DNA of 64,000 nt from [Anoxybacillus] calidus (GTDB lineage Bacteria; Bacillota; Bacilli; Bacillales; Anoxybacillaceae), in contig NZ_JACDUU010000006.1 in NCBI RefSeq assembly GCF_013760845.1, positions 62,001 to 126,000 of the forward strand, in the 5' to 3' direction. A model generated the notes under the pieces. The model searched no databases, was not told the DNA's origin, and saw nothing but the letters and a program-made list of their open reading frames with translations. Position numbers and translations under genes: made by a program. Positions 7,872 through 16,116 of the stretch are shown piece after piece (positions within the stretch are counted from its first letter, which is position 1; every line of letters begins with the position of its first letter).

Positions 7872-8870
7872 TTGAATGGAAACACTTCTCGATTAACTTC
7901 TTCTGAAATTGCAAGTTTATGGACGCAATATTTACAGGAAACTTCAGCGGTTTGTGGTTGTAAATATGTATTAGCAACGATTAAAGACCCTGAAATTCGT
8001 TCAGTTTATCAATTATCGCTTGATTTGTCAGAAAAACATGTGAATGAACTCAAGGCTATTTTTCAACAAGAAGATTTTCCTATACCCATTGGGTTTACAG
8101 ACGAAGATGTAAATCTAAATGCTCCTCCATTGTTCACAGATAATTTTTGGTTAGAATACATTTACAATATGACGGTTCATGGATTATTTGGACATAATTT
8201 GTCGTTTAGCGTTTCCATTCGGAAAGATATTCGAGATTTTCTTTATCAATGCAATCTTGATGCAATGGATGTTTATAATCAATCAATTGAGGTTCTTTTA
8301 TCTAAAGGACTTTATGATAAACCCCCTGGTTTTTCTAATCCAAATACAATTGAATTCATTACAGATTTAAGTTATGCAGTTGATGTAATCGGAAAACGAA
8401 GAAAATTAAATTCCATTGAATGCGGAAATATTTATTTTAATTTAAAGAAAAGTATTTTAGCAAAAGCTATCTTACTCGGCTTTATGCAAGTAACAAAGAA
8501 TAAAGAAGTGCGTGATTTTATGGAAAAAGGTGTAAAATTGACAAACAAGCACATTCGAATCTTTTCTTCAATCTTGCATGAAGAAAATCTGCATTCTCCT
8601 CCTTTATTAGATAATCAAGTTACAAATTCTTTAATTGCACCTTTTTCAGATAAATTTATGATGGCACATAGCGGGTTTTTATTCAATGCGGCAATGTCCT
8701 ATTATGGTACCGCATTATCTACCAGTATGAGGGTAGATTTAATCGGTCATTGTGAGGCAGCCATTTTGAGAGATTTGAAAATAAGTGCTATTTGGGGAAA
8801 CATTATGATTAAAAATGGATGGCTAGAAAAACCACCAGAAGCGAGTAGTCAACAACAATTACCTTTTTGA
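7872..8870 (+). CDS. DUF3231 family protein
   Basis: The 332-residue protein consists of two similar all-helical halves (about 1-165 and 170-332), each with a His/Glu-bearing SLDLSEKHVNELKAIF- or GVKLTNKHIRIF-type helix. This is the ferritin-like double repeat of DUF3231, a family almost restricted to spore-forming Bacillaceae and often found near spore-resistance genes. I start it at TTG 7872 because GGAGGT lies at 7859-7864; the TTG at 7857 overlaps that site. It is a single-gene unit closed by a strong terminator. The molecular role of the family is not established. Confidence 0.82.
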   Translation: MNGNTSRLTSSEIASLWTQYLQETSAVCGCKYVLATIKDPEIRSVYQLSLDLSEKHVNELKAIFQQEDFPIPIGFTDEDVNLNAPPLFTDNFWLEYIYNMTVHGLFGHNLSFSVSIRKDIRDFLYQCNLDAMDVYNQSIEVLLSKGLYDKPPGFSNPNTIEFITDLSYAVDVIGKRRKLNSIECGNIYFNLKKSILAKAILLGFMQVTKNKEVRDFMEKGVKLTNKHIRIFSSILHEENLHSPPLLDNQVTNSLIAPFSDKFMMAHSGFLFNAAMSYYGTALSTSMRVDLIGHCEAAILRDLKISAIWGNIMIKNGWLEKPPEASSQQQLPF

Positions 8871-8871
8871 C

Positions 8872-8903
8872 AATAAAAACACTCCTTAAGGAGTGTTTTT
8901 ATT
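8872..8903 (+). terminator. Bidirectional terminator
   Basis: A perfect 14-bp palindromic stem (AATAAAAACACTCC paired with its complement around TTAA) lies just after the DUF3231 stop, with T-rich ends in both directions. Confidence 0.88.
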
Positions 8904-8910
8904 GCTGATA

Positions 8911-9248
8911 ACAATTCCTAATTTCACGCCTTTGCCAACCGGATACCGCAATTTCGGAGAGGGAGACTTTGCCACTTGCACAATCTGTTGGATCACTTCA
9001 TCCGGAGCGGGGGCCGTGTCGGGTAGCATCTCCAAACGCAAAGACTCGCTGAATCCTTCCACCGCAAACTTAGATGCCACATAAGGTCCCATAGAAGGGA
9101 AGCCGATTCGTCCGCTGATACTGCTTATATTCACAATCTTGCCGTTTCTGCGTTCCCTCATCGCCGGCAAAACCGCTTTTGTTACTGCCACTAAACCGAA
9201 AAAATTAGTTTCAAATTGCCGCCGCCATTCTTCAACAGCAAGTTCCTC
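8911..9248 (-). pseudogene. Internally deleted second copy of the SDR gene at 14655-15515
   Basis: The 338 bases align with 14725-15206 at very high identity except for one missing block of exactly 144 bases (14837-14980 of the intact copy), where only a GG microhomology joins the ends. The deletion is in frame and removes 48 residues around GVHVVLIEPG. The copy also lacks the start of the gene with its NAD-binding glycine motif, and the C-terminus. It keeps the catalytic YVASK and the NISSISGRIG region but cannot make a working dehydrogenase. Foreign sequence follows at both borders. Confidence 0.88.
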
Positions 9249-9259
9249 TAACATAGGCA

Positions 9260-9299
9260 ATCGAGTGTAAAATCGCATAGATTTTACACTCGATTTTTT
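9260..9299 (+). terminator. Perfect hairpin with T-run at the border of the SDR remnant
   Basis: A 15-bp perfect stem (9260-9274 with 9280-9294, loop GCATA) is followed by five T on the plus strand. No plus-strand gene directly precedes it, so it may have arrived with the fragment that replaced the SDR 5' end. Confidence 0.6.
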
Positions 9300-9486
9300 A
9301 TTGTTTAAGCAAAGTTTCTCACGTTTTAACATAAGAATTAGTACCCTATCTCGCATATTGACAATCGCTGTTGTCACTCATAGATTTAGTGTGCGATTTT
9401 AGGTTTTGGCTCTGGTAAACGTGAATGTTGATTTTCTTTATTTTTTATTAAACAGGGTAGTATAGCTTAATAGCTATGTATGAAAA

Positions 9487-9532
9487 AGAGAGCTACATAT
9501 AGCAAACAAAGTGCTAAAACTTGTAGCTCTCT
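9487..9532 (-). terminator. Terminator downstream of azoR
   Basis: AGAGAGCTACA (9487-9497) pairs with TGTAGCTCTCT (9522-9532). On the minus strand the stem is followed by five T. It is placed about 70 bases after the azoreductase stop. Confidence 0.75.
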
Positions 9533-9601
9533 AGAGACAATAAAGATTATTTAATACTATTTATTTACAAGAAGATTACTTAAAAAGGGAAGAAATGAAA
9601 A

Positions 9602-10228
9602 TTAGAACGTGGTCGCAACTGTAGCTGCTTTTTTAATTCCTTCTGCAATAATTTCTTTTGCTTTGTCAGGGAATTGATGATGTCCCTCTACAATTACTGT
9701 TGTGATATCTTTTACACCCCAGAAGTTTAAGAGTGTTTTTACGTAGTTAACAGCCATCTCGTTCGATTGTGTAGGTCCTTCAGAATAGATTCCGCCTCTT
9801 GCATTTAAAAGAGCAACTTTTTTCTCAGTAAGCAAACCTACCGGACCTTCTGGTGTATAACGGAATGTTTTTCCTGATTGGCATAAATAATCCAAGTATG
9901 TATGCAACACAGCAGGAATCGTGAGATTCCAAAGTGGAAAAGCAAATACGACTTTATCAGCAGAAAGAAATTGATTTAAGTATTTATTAACCAAATCAGT
10001 TGCTTCTTTTTCAGCCGGAGTCAGTTCTATGCCTTTCGCTAATTTAAACATTCCGTTAATTTTATCCGTATCGTAATAAGGTAAATTTTCTTTGAATAAA
10101 TCAAGTTCGATAATATCATCCTCTGGATGCGACTCTTTATAGCTATCAAGAAAAGCATGATAAAGCTGTACGCTAACAGCTTGTTCAATTGGACGAGGAT
10201 TTGCCTTGATGAATAAAACTTTTGCCAT
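9602..10228 (-). CDS. azoR: FMN-dependent NADH:quinone/azo reductase
   Basis: The 208-residue protein is a full-length AzoR-type flavodoxin-fold enzyme. The start MAKVLFIKANPRP is followed by the FMN phosphate-binding region, FAFPLWNLTIPAVLHTYLD contributes to the flavin site, and LLNARGGIYSEG is a typical FMN-contacting loop. Such enzymes reduce quinones and azo compounds by two-electron transfer from NADH and protect against electrophile stress. AGGAGT precedes the ATG. It lies downstream of an SDR gene on the same strand (48-base gap) and both diverge from a TetR gene, so all three are probably one regulated unit. Confidence 0.92.
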   Translation of the reverse strand: MAKVLFIKANPRPIEQAVSVQLYHAFLDSYKESHPEDDIIELDLFKENLPYYDTDKINGMFKLAKGIELTPAEKEATDLVNKYLNQFLSADKVVFAFPLWNLTIPAVLHTYLDYLCQSGKTFRYTPEGPVGLLTEKKVALLNARGGIYSEGPTQSNEMAVNYVKTLLNFWGVKDITTVIVEGHHQFPDKAKEIIAEGIKKAATVATTF

Positions 10229-10276
10229 TCTAACTCCACTCCTTTATTTGAATAAAATAAGATATATTTTTCTTAA

Positions 10277-10957
10277 TTAATAAATTATTGTCTCTGGTGT
10301 AACACCAACTGGAAACGTATCTTCTGCTTTTTCTTTTTTGTTATACATTTCATACCAAGCATCTGCAATGTATTTAGGGTCTGTCTCTGTACCTGGTTTA
10401 ATAAATACACCTAATGAAAGATGCCCTACATAAATTCCTTTAGGTTTTAAATCTGAATGCAAGTTTAAGGCGTAATTTCTCAAACCAGCTAATGCAATAC
10501 CTACATTACCCATCATAGGAATCGGATACATAGCTGATAGACCTGTTGTAAATAAAATTGCCCCTGTACCTTTCTCCAACATATCAGGTAAAACTTGTTG
10601 TACACACCTTATAGCTCCAATAACTAATCCTTGAAATAGGTCCATTGCGTTATCTTCTGTTACTTGAGATGCAGGCGTTGGCGGAAAATTACCTGCTGTA
10701 GGGCTGAATTCCAAAACATCAATGAATCCGTACTTTTCTTTAATAGCTGAAAATGCTTTAACTATTTGATTCTTATCATATAAATCAGCAGCAAATCCAG
10801 ATGCTTCAATTCCTAAATCCTTCAACTGTGCTGCAAGTTGATTTAATTTTTCTTGATTACGAGAAACTAATGCTACTCTAAATCCATTCTCACCGAATTT
10901 TTTTGCAATAGAAAATCCGAGTCCTGGACCTGCTCCAATAATGGCTATTGTTTTCAT
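10277..10957 (-). CDS. SDR-family NAD(P)-dependent oxidoreductase
   Basis: The 226-residue protein has an N-terminal Rossmann motif GAGPGLG (about 8-14), the cofactor-selecting VALVSRNQEKL and an ADLYD acidic motif, so it is a short-chain dehydrogenase. The usual Tyr-x3-Lys is not in its standard form; the region reads MYPIPMMGNVGIALAGLRNYA, so catalysis may be atypical. The substrate is unknown. The sequence AGGAGG before the ATG also falls inside the divergent promoter region. It is probably co-transcribed with azoR and controlled by the neighbouring TetR repressor. Confidence 0.85.
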   Translation of the reverse strand: MKTIAIIGAGPGLGFSIAKKFGENGFRVALVSRNQEKLNQLAAQLKDLGIEASGFAADLYDKNQIVKAFSAIKEKYGFIDVLEFSPTAGNFPPTPASQVTEDNAMDLFQGLVIGAIRCVQQVLPDMLEKGTGAILFTTGLSAMYPIPMMGNVGIALAGLRNYALNLHSDLKPKGIYVGHLSLGVFIKPGTETDPKYIADAWYEMYNKKEKAEDTFPVGVTPETIIY

Positions 10958-11008
10958 ATTTAACCTCCTGGTTAAACATATTTTACACCAGAAACATATG
11001 TCGCTTAA

Positions 11009-11022
11009 ACAACACGTGTTGT
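11009..11022. promoter_or_regulatory. Palindromic operator candidate 1 (TetR family)
   Basis: ACAACACGTGTTGT is a perfect 14-bp palindrome in the divergent region between the SDR/azoR unit and the TetR gene. It shares the AACA/TGTT arms with the longer palindrome at 11074-11095, as expected for two sites of one repressor. Confidence 0.65.
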
Positions 11023-11073
11023 ATAATTAATGATAAAGTAAAGGAAAAATACGAGCAATCATCAAAATTGCTG

Positions 11074-11095
11074 AAATGTTGTTTAAACAACATTT
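11074..11095. promoter_or_regulatory. Palindromic operator candidate 2 (TetR family)
   Basis: This is a perfect 22-bp palindrome whose half is AAATGTTGTTT. It lies 66 bases before the TetR start and is the likely autoregulatory site. Confidence 0.7.
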
Positions 11096-11160
11096 CTAAA
11101 ATATTGTCGAATATCGTCGTTTTAACACAATGATTAACTATAAACAATGAGGTGAGATAT

Positions 11161-11751
11161 ATGACCACAAAAAAAAATGACCCACGAGTGATGCGTACAA
11201 GACAACTTCTTCAGGACTCTTTCACTTCGTTAATTCGTGAAAAAGACTTCAAAGATATAACAGTACGAGATATCACAGAGAAGGCAACAGTTAACCGAGC
11301 AACATTTTATGCACATTTTGCAGATAAATACGAACTACTGGATTTTACAATAACCAATACTTTTAGGGACTACCTGAGACAAAGACTAAATTGTCATGAT
11401 GTATTCAATCAGGAATCCATTACAAATATCCTTCTAATCATGTGTGATTATCACAAAGATTTAAGTAGTCGGTGCCAGAGAAGTTATCAATCTTTAAGAC
11501 CTATCATCGAAAGTAAAATTATAGAGGAGTTACAGAACGTGATATTTCATCTTTTACTTAAAGGAAATAAAAATACATCTTTTTTAGATGATGATAGGGA
11601 ATTATTAAAAACAATATCAACATTGCTGAGTTGGAGTATATATGGAGCTGCGTACACTTGGAATAATGATGGACGGAAAATTTCAGCAGAAGAACTTATT
11701 TCAAAGACGATACCTATAATCATGAATGGAGTGGGAAAATTAATTTCTTAA
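11161..11751 (+). CDS. TetR/AcrR-family repressor
   Basis: The 196-residue protein has the standard TetR N-terminal helix-turn-helix: TRQLLQDSFTSLIREKDFKD followed by ITVRDITEKATVNRATFYAHFADKYELL. An all-helical ligand-binding domain follows. I choose ATG 11161 because GAGGTGA lies just upstream; a GTG three codons earlier overlaps that site. It is divergent from the SDR/azoR pair, with two palindromes in between. I infer it represses that pair and itself and is released by an electrophile or quinone-like compound. The ligand is not shown by the sequence. Confidence 0.88.
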   Translation: MTTKKNDPRVMRTRQLLQDSFTSLIREKDFKDITVRDITEKATVNRATFYAHFADKYELLDFTITNTFRDYLRQRLNCHDVFNQESITNILLIMCDYHKDLSSRCQRSYQSLRPIIESKIIEELQNVIFHLLLKGNKNTSFLDDDRELLKTISTLLSWSIYGAAYTWNNDGRKISAEELISKTIPIIMNGVGKLIS

Positions 11752-12270
11752 AGCAAATACCTGAGATTCTTTTTTGTCACATGCTCAGGCTTTTTCGACT
11801 AACAGGGGGCGTTAGTGGAATAGGTGCAAAAATAGCCACCTGTGATATGGTAGCTATTCATTTGGTTTGAAAATCAACAACAAACAATAACAGAGCCAAT
11901 CAAATGAGCAATAATTAAAAATTTCAACATCAAACAAATAAAAAAAATCACTTTCGTATACAAGTGATTTTTCATTTACATGTGTAAGCTCCTTTGCGAA
12001 ACGAAGGCTACGCGAATTTTTGGCATCAGCGGATATTACGCGAGATGGTAGGGATTTTTACTTAATGATGACAGCTTAAATAATATATTTCAAGAAATAA
12101 AGGAACAAGATCAAACAGAAGGACAATCATCCTTAACAAAGTCGTTCATTTGTTTCGATCAATTTAAATAAATACTAAAATTAAATTGCAGCGAATCAAT
12201 TCAAGAATTGAATATTAATGCATCAAATCTAAAAAATCAAGTGAGAAAATCTTATCAGGAGAAAAATTTT
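11752..12270. other. Intergenic region with hairpins and gene remnants
   Basis: CCTGAG/CTCAGG (11761-11791 region) followed by CTTTTTC may end the TetR transcript. AAATCACTT/AAGTGATTT with five T (11945-11972) is a second terminator. A short open stretch ending at 12171 (LNNIFQEIKEQDQTEGQSSL) is the tail of an unknown gene. From about 12203 the sequence matches a recurring TTGAATATTAATGCAT motif also found near 21601 and 32781. No intact gene is seen. Confidence 0.5.
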
Positions 12271-13299
12271 ATGAATCATTTTAATCAATTAGCGAAGCAA
12301 TTACAGGAACGAGTTAGGCAAGAACCTAATAATGCTTGTTTAATAAACGATTTAGCTATCGCATTAATGGAAATCAACGATTATGAAGAGGCATTTTTCC
12401 AATTTAAAAAGGCGGCTGATATTCATCCAAATGTACAGTCGCTAAATAATTTGGCATATTTCTACTATCATGAAGGAGAACCATTAGAGGAAGGTGTGTG
12501 GAGAATTAAAGAAAAAGAAGCCATTGAGCTTTTAAAAAAGGTCATACAACATAATCCATCATCATATTTTCCGTATAATTTATTGGGTGAAATCTATACA
12601 GCCAGCCATCATTATAATCAAGCCAAAGAGGTATTATTAAAGGCTATCTGTATTCAACCTACTTTAGAAAACTTAAATAATTTAGGTGTTTGCTATTATA
12701 AAACATCATTTCTTGAAAAAGCAGCCGAGTATTTTTATAAGGCGAACTTGGAAAGGAAAGAGAATAACTTTAGCTTGTATCCATTACTTAGTTATGGCAT
12801 CTGTTTGGCGAAACTAGGGGAAAGGGAGGAAGCTTTAAAGACCGCAAACAAATTACTTATTCTTAATCAGGAGTTAGAAGATAATTTTGAGGACCAAATC
12901 GCTCACATCTATTACATTACAGGAGATTATTCTGAATTTGTTAATATATACTCCAAATTAGATTTACTTTTTTACGAAGTAGATGGGATACCGCCTTATC
13001 TGTTTGCACTTAAGGAACTCGGTCGATTAGATAAAATGGAAGATATTGTTGAATCCATCATCAAGCATAAATCAAAAGAAATCCAGGAAACTCTTGTAGA
13101 TGACGAAGAAGAGTGGGAGCCTGGAAGAAAAGAAGAATACATTAATGAATTGCAAACGGAAATAAAATTTTTGAGAAATTCGGCGAAGCAAATAATGGAA
13201 GGAAAACAGCCTACCTTGGAATATGAACCCATTGTTGAGACAAGATGTTATTTATTTGGATGCAAAAGACATAATAATCCTAACTATTTACCTTGTTAA
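12271..13299 (+). CDS. Tetratricopeptide-repeat protein
   Basis: The 342-residue soluble protein has at least four TPR units, for example NDLAIALMEINDYEEAFFQF, NNLAYFYY, PYNLLGEIYTASHHYNQAK and NNLGVCYYKTSFLEKAAEYF. A less regular C-terminal half ends in a Cys-rich tail. I prefer ATG 12271, which has AGGAGA eight bases upstream. The frame extends to 12208, but that part lies in a recurring remnant sequence and lacks a binding site. TPR arrays mediate protein-protein contacts, and the partner is unknown. It stands in an accessory region with DUF5063 and small membrane proteins. Confidence 0.75.
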   Translation: MNHFNQLAKQLQERVRQEPNNACLINDLAIALMEINDYEEAFFQFKKAADIHPNVQSLNNLAYFYYHEGEPLEEGVWRIKEKEAIELLKKVIQHNPSSYFPYNLLGEIYTASHHYNQAKEVLLKAICIQPTLENLNNLGVCYYKTSFLEKAAEYFYKANLERKENNFSLYPLLSYGICLAKLGEREEALKTANKLLILNQELEDNFEDQIAHIYYITGDYSEFVNIYSKLDLLFYEVDGIPPYLFALKELGRLDKMEDIVESIIKHKSKEIQETLVDDEEEWEPGRKEEYINELQTEIKFLRNSAKQIMEGKQPTLEYEPIVETRCYLFGCKRHNNPNYLPC

Positions 13300-13402
13300 A
13301 CAAACGAATGCGACAGTTGAACAAGACATACAAAAAAGACACCGAAATAAATCGCACTTTGATATACTTTAACCCAGAAACAATTTTATTGAAGGTGATT
13401 AG

Positions 13403-13870
13403 ATGGAAAGCGGAGAGGTAATGGAGCTTGCTGAATTAGCGAAGAAATACTGCAATTTGGTTGAATCTTTAGCATCTTCGAATGTTTTGGATGAATTAAC
13501 GAATATCGCAAGTTCTCTTTCTGAACTTTACTCAAAGGTGCTTAAACTTCCACAGGTTGAATCAGATAGTACCGACATACCAGAAGTAACAGTAAGCAGA
13601 CCAAAATTAAGTTTTGATAAATATGAGTGCTATTGGGAAATTTTTGAACCATATAAGCTTGAAGAAGCTACATGCAGTAGCCTTTCTGATGATATTTTGG
13701 ATATTTACCAAGACATAAAGAAAGGGCTATTACAGTACGAAGGTAATGAAAAAGGTGAAGCGATATGGCATTGGCATTTTCATTTTTATACTCATTGGGT
13801 TAATCATGTTGTAGATGCTTTACATGCTTTACATTCAATTATACAAAATCATCAATTTGATGTTGATTAG
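13403..13870 (+). CDS. DUF5063-family protein
   Basis: The 155-residue acidic protein contains the YWEIFEPYKLEEATCSSLSDDILDIYQDIKKGL segment and the conserved WHWHFHFYTHWVNHVVDAL helix that define DUF5063. AAGGTG lies six bases before ATG 13403; an in-frame ATG at 13421 is a possible alternative. DUF5063 proteins are often found next to toxin or immunity genes, but their function is not established. A hairpin repeat begins 26 bases after the stop. Confidence 0.75.
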   Translation: MESGEVMELAELAKKYCNLVESLASSNVLDELTNIASSLSELYSKVLKLPQVESDSTDIPEVTVSRPKLSFDKYECYWEIFEPYKLEEATCSSLSDDILDIYQDIKKGLLQYEGNEKGEAIWHWHFHFYTHWVNHVVDALHALHSIIQNHQFDVD

Positions 13871-13895
13871 ACTTGCTTCGAAGACTATGATTTCG

Positions 13896-13973
13896 TTAAC
13901 GGATGCTTGATTTTAAGAAAGTAAGGCTGTTGAGATAGCCTTTTTCTTATTCAAGTAACGGTGCAGGATAGTT
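13896..13973 (+). repeat. Hairpin repeat element, copy B
   Basis: This is the second copy of the 78-bp element at 7676-7753, in the same orientation. The stem GGCTGTTGAGATAGCC carries two changes relative to copy A, and one is a base-pairing change, so the loop side differs. It directly follows the DUF5063 gene and may serve as its terminator. Confidence 0.75.
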
Positions 13974-14052
13974 TAACAAGGGAGTAAATTACTAATGAAA
14001 TTATAATTTGACTTACAATGTAATACACAATGGTAGGAATGATGGTGGAAAG

Positions 14053-14298
14053 ATGAGTTTAGTTTTATTTTCAATTTTTTTTATTTTAGTGGGTCTGTTT
14101 GTGATGTGGATAGCTATTTTTGGTAATCAGAAAGAAGTTAAAGAGTTTGGTTCTGGAATACCAGCAAATTTTTTTGACTTTTTCTTAATGATTATTTATA
14201 AACTTTTCCCACCTATTTTAAGAAGGATATTCCTATTCTTATTAGGATTAGGTCTTGTAGTTGGGTTTATATATCTATTGTTTTTTTATAGGTTTTAG
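14053..14298 (+). CDS. Small membrane protein, 81 aa
   Basis: ATG 14053 follows GGTGGA and opens an 81-residue protein with two strong hydrophobic segments (about 2-22 and 57-80) around an amphipathic middle that includes FFDFFLMIIYKLFPP. A longer frame from TTG 14008 lacks a binding site. It may be an immunity-type or stress membrane peptide of the accessory region. I do not recognise the family. Confidence 0.55.
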   Translation: MSLVLFSIFFILVGLFVMWIAIFGNQKEVKEFGSGIPANFFDFFLMIIYKLFPPILRRIFLFLLGLGLVVGFIYLLFFYRF

Positions 14299-14362
14299 TT
14301 TTAAATATTTATTTTAGTATTCAACTAATAATAGGTGCATTAGTTCAAGAACAAAATATAAC

Positions 14363-14392
14363 AACGAGCTTGAAATCTCAAGCTCGTTTTTC
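14363..14392 (+). terminator. Intrinsic terminator
   Basis: AACGAGCTTGA (14363-14373) pairs with TCAAGCTCGTT (14378-14388) and is followed by T-rich sequence. It ends the small membrane protein transcript. Confidence 0.85.
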
Positions 14393-14517
14393 TTTGTGAC
14401 TTTTTAGTGTTTTATTGTGTGAATTTCATTGTTCTTATTTAATCATTCATCGATGTGCTAATTATTATTGGCATGGTTGCCTGTTATCGTTTGTTGTTGA
14501 TGTTTGACCAAAAGAAA

Positions 14518-14540
14518 AACCGCCTATAATAAGAGCGGTT
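14518..14540 (-). terminator. Terminator for the minus-strand SDR gene
   Basis: AACCGC (14518-14523) pairs with GCGGTT (14535-14540). On the minus strand it is followed by a T-run (TTTTTCTTTT). It lies about 115 bases past the SDR stop. Confidence 0.6.
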
Positions 14541-14654
14541 AATTAAACTATCGAAGCCCATTAGTGAAGTAACAAAAAATATTGTCGAACTGTATTTTTC
14601 TCAACCGTAAACTCTGACTCTTCACCTCCATATTTTTGAACTAAAGTCCCATCA

Positions 14655-15515
14655 TCACGATCTCTTCCATAACCGTTTTATCATCATCCGCTCCCACCAC
14701 TTCCACGGCAGTACATTTTTCAAGACAATTCCTAATTTCACGCCTTTGCCAACCGGATACCGCAGTTTCGGAGAGGGAGACTTTGCCACTTGCACAATCT
14801 GTTGGATCACCTCGTCCGGAGCAGGGGCCGTGTCGGCAACTTGGTTGACATATTTCAAAATTGTCTTCATCTCTTTAACATAAGGAGAATTCGGATTGAT
14901 CGTTACCGCTCCCAACCCTTTTGACCAGATATCTGTTTTATAGGATCCCGGTTCAATCAAAACTACATGAACGCCGTACGGTAGCATCTCCAAACGTAAA
15001 GACTCGCTGAATCCTTCCACCGCAAACTTAGATGCCACATAAGGTCCCATAGAAGGGAATCCGATTCGTCCGCTGATACTGCTTATATTCACAATCTTGC
15101 CGCTTCTGCGTTCCCTCATCGACGGCAAAACAGCTTTTGTCACTGCCACCAAACCGAAAAAATTAGTTTCAAATTGCTGCCGCCATTCTTCAACAGTAAG
15201 TTCCTCCGTGAAGCCGCCCGCTGCATAACCCGCATTGTTCACCAACAGATCAATTCGTCCGTAACGGTGAATCACATCTTGAATCACAGTTTCCACGGTG
15301 GAAAAATCCGTCACATCTAATTGGACAATCTCAATCCGATCCGTTACACCCGCTTCTTTAGCCACCGCTTCCAGCCGTCCTTTGTTATCCAAGTCTCTCA
15401 TTGAAGCCAGCACGCGGTATCCTTCGCCGGCAAGTGCCACACTTGTCAGCAAACCAAAGCCGCTTGAAGCTCCTGTAACAAACGCAACAGGTTGTTTGTC
15501 AAACGTTTGATTCAC
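14655..15515 (-). CDS. SDR-family oxidoreductase (YusZ-like)
   Basis: The 286-residue enzyme has the classical short-chain dehydrogenase set: TGASSGFG (about 15-22), LDVTD, NNAG (about 92-95), NISSISGRIG and the catalytic Tyr-Val-Ala-Ser-Lys. Length and the C-terminal KRLWKRS-type tail resemble B. subtilis YusZ. The substrate is unknown. It starts with GTG 15515, with GGAGGG in front, and this GTG overlaps the TGA of a 48-codon frame upstream, so translation may be coupled. A deleted second copy lies 5.5 kb to the left. Confidence 0.9.
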   Translation of the reverse strand: MNQTFDKQPVAFVTGASSGFGLLTSVALAGEGYRVLASMRDLDNKGRLEAVAKEAGVTDRIEIVQLDVTDFSTVETVIQDVIHRYGRIDLLVNNAGYAAGGFTEELTVEEWRQQFETNFFGLVAVTKAVLPSMRERRSGKIVNISSISGRIGFPSMGPYVASKFAVEGFSESLRLEMLPYGVHVVLIEPGSYKTDIWSKGLGAVTINPNSPYVKEMKTILKYVNQVADTAPAPDEVIQQIVQVAKSPSPKLRYPVGKGVKLGIVLKNVLPWKWWERMMIKRLWKRS

Positions 15516-15658
15516 AAAATTCCCTCCAAACTATTAATTATTTCTAACACTACCTTTTTCGAAATATATGGAGAGATAATCGTAACGGACCTTTCTGTCC
15601 CCGCAATATCCTCCAAAAATTTTTTGAAGAAATCTGCTCCATCCATAAGTTTTGACAA
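15512..15658 (-). CDS. 48-aa ORF coupled to the SDR gene, phospholipase D-like start
   Basis: A TTG start after a GGGAGACAGG-type site opens 48 codons that read FFKKFLEDIAGTERSVTII followed by SPYISKK. This resembles the first strand and helix of phospholipase D-like nuclease domains. The frame ends with TGA overlapping the SDR GTG by two bases. It is far too short for a whole PLD domain, so it is either a truncated gene fused to the SDR transcript or a real small leader ORF. Confidence 0.4.
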   Translation of the reverse strand: MSKLMDGADFFKKFLEDIAGTERSVTIISPYISKKVVLEIINSLEGIL

Positions 15659-16116
15659 TTCCTGTCTCCCACTTAATGAATACTCTTTATTGGAATTGTA
15701 TCATGAAAATAATGGAATAAAATTCGTGAAATTTATTTTAAGAAGGGATAAATTCTAGAATTTTACAATTGTGTATTAGGTTTCGGAAGAGGTGACCCTT
15801 AACGAGATTGAACAAATCGAAAAGCAAGAGATAAATTGGTGATTAAAGAAATTCCCGTATAAGGCAAGGGATATTTGATCTTTCTTACTAAGAAAAAACA
15901 AAAATTTTAATAATAACCTAACAATAAGTTAGGGTGTATCAAAATTAAGGGGGCCTCGCAAATGGCTTATTCTCTCCCCTTTAGCTGAAGCATGGGAAGT
16001 CTCTATGTAATGAACCAATAATTAGTGCCTAGGAGGTCGGTACATTTTTTATAAAATCTAAAACTATTTTCTAATAAACTACGAATATATAGGTGAAGGG
16101 TTAGTACAGGAAAGAA
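15659..16116. other. Intergenic region between divergent units
   Basis: TATA-rich sequence at about 15690-15710 (minus strand GATACAAT) may be the -10 of the SDR unit. A short open piece around 15784-15842 (EEVTLNEIEQIEKQEINW) looks like a gene remnant. Upstream of the sigma gene, AAAAC then 17 bases then CGAA (about 16059-16083) could be an ECF-type promoter, but the match is weak. No intact gene is seen. Confidence 0.4.
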
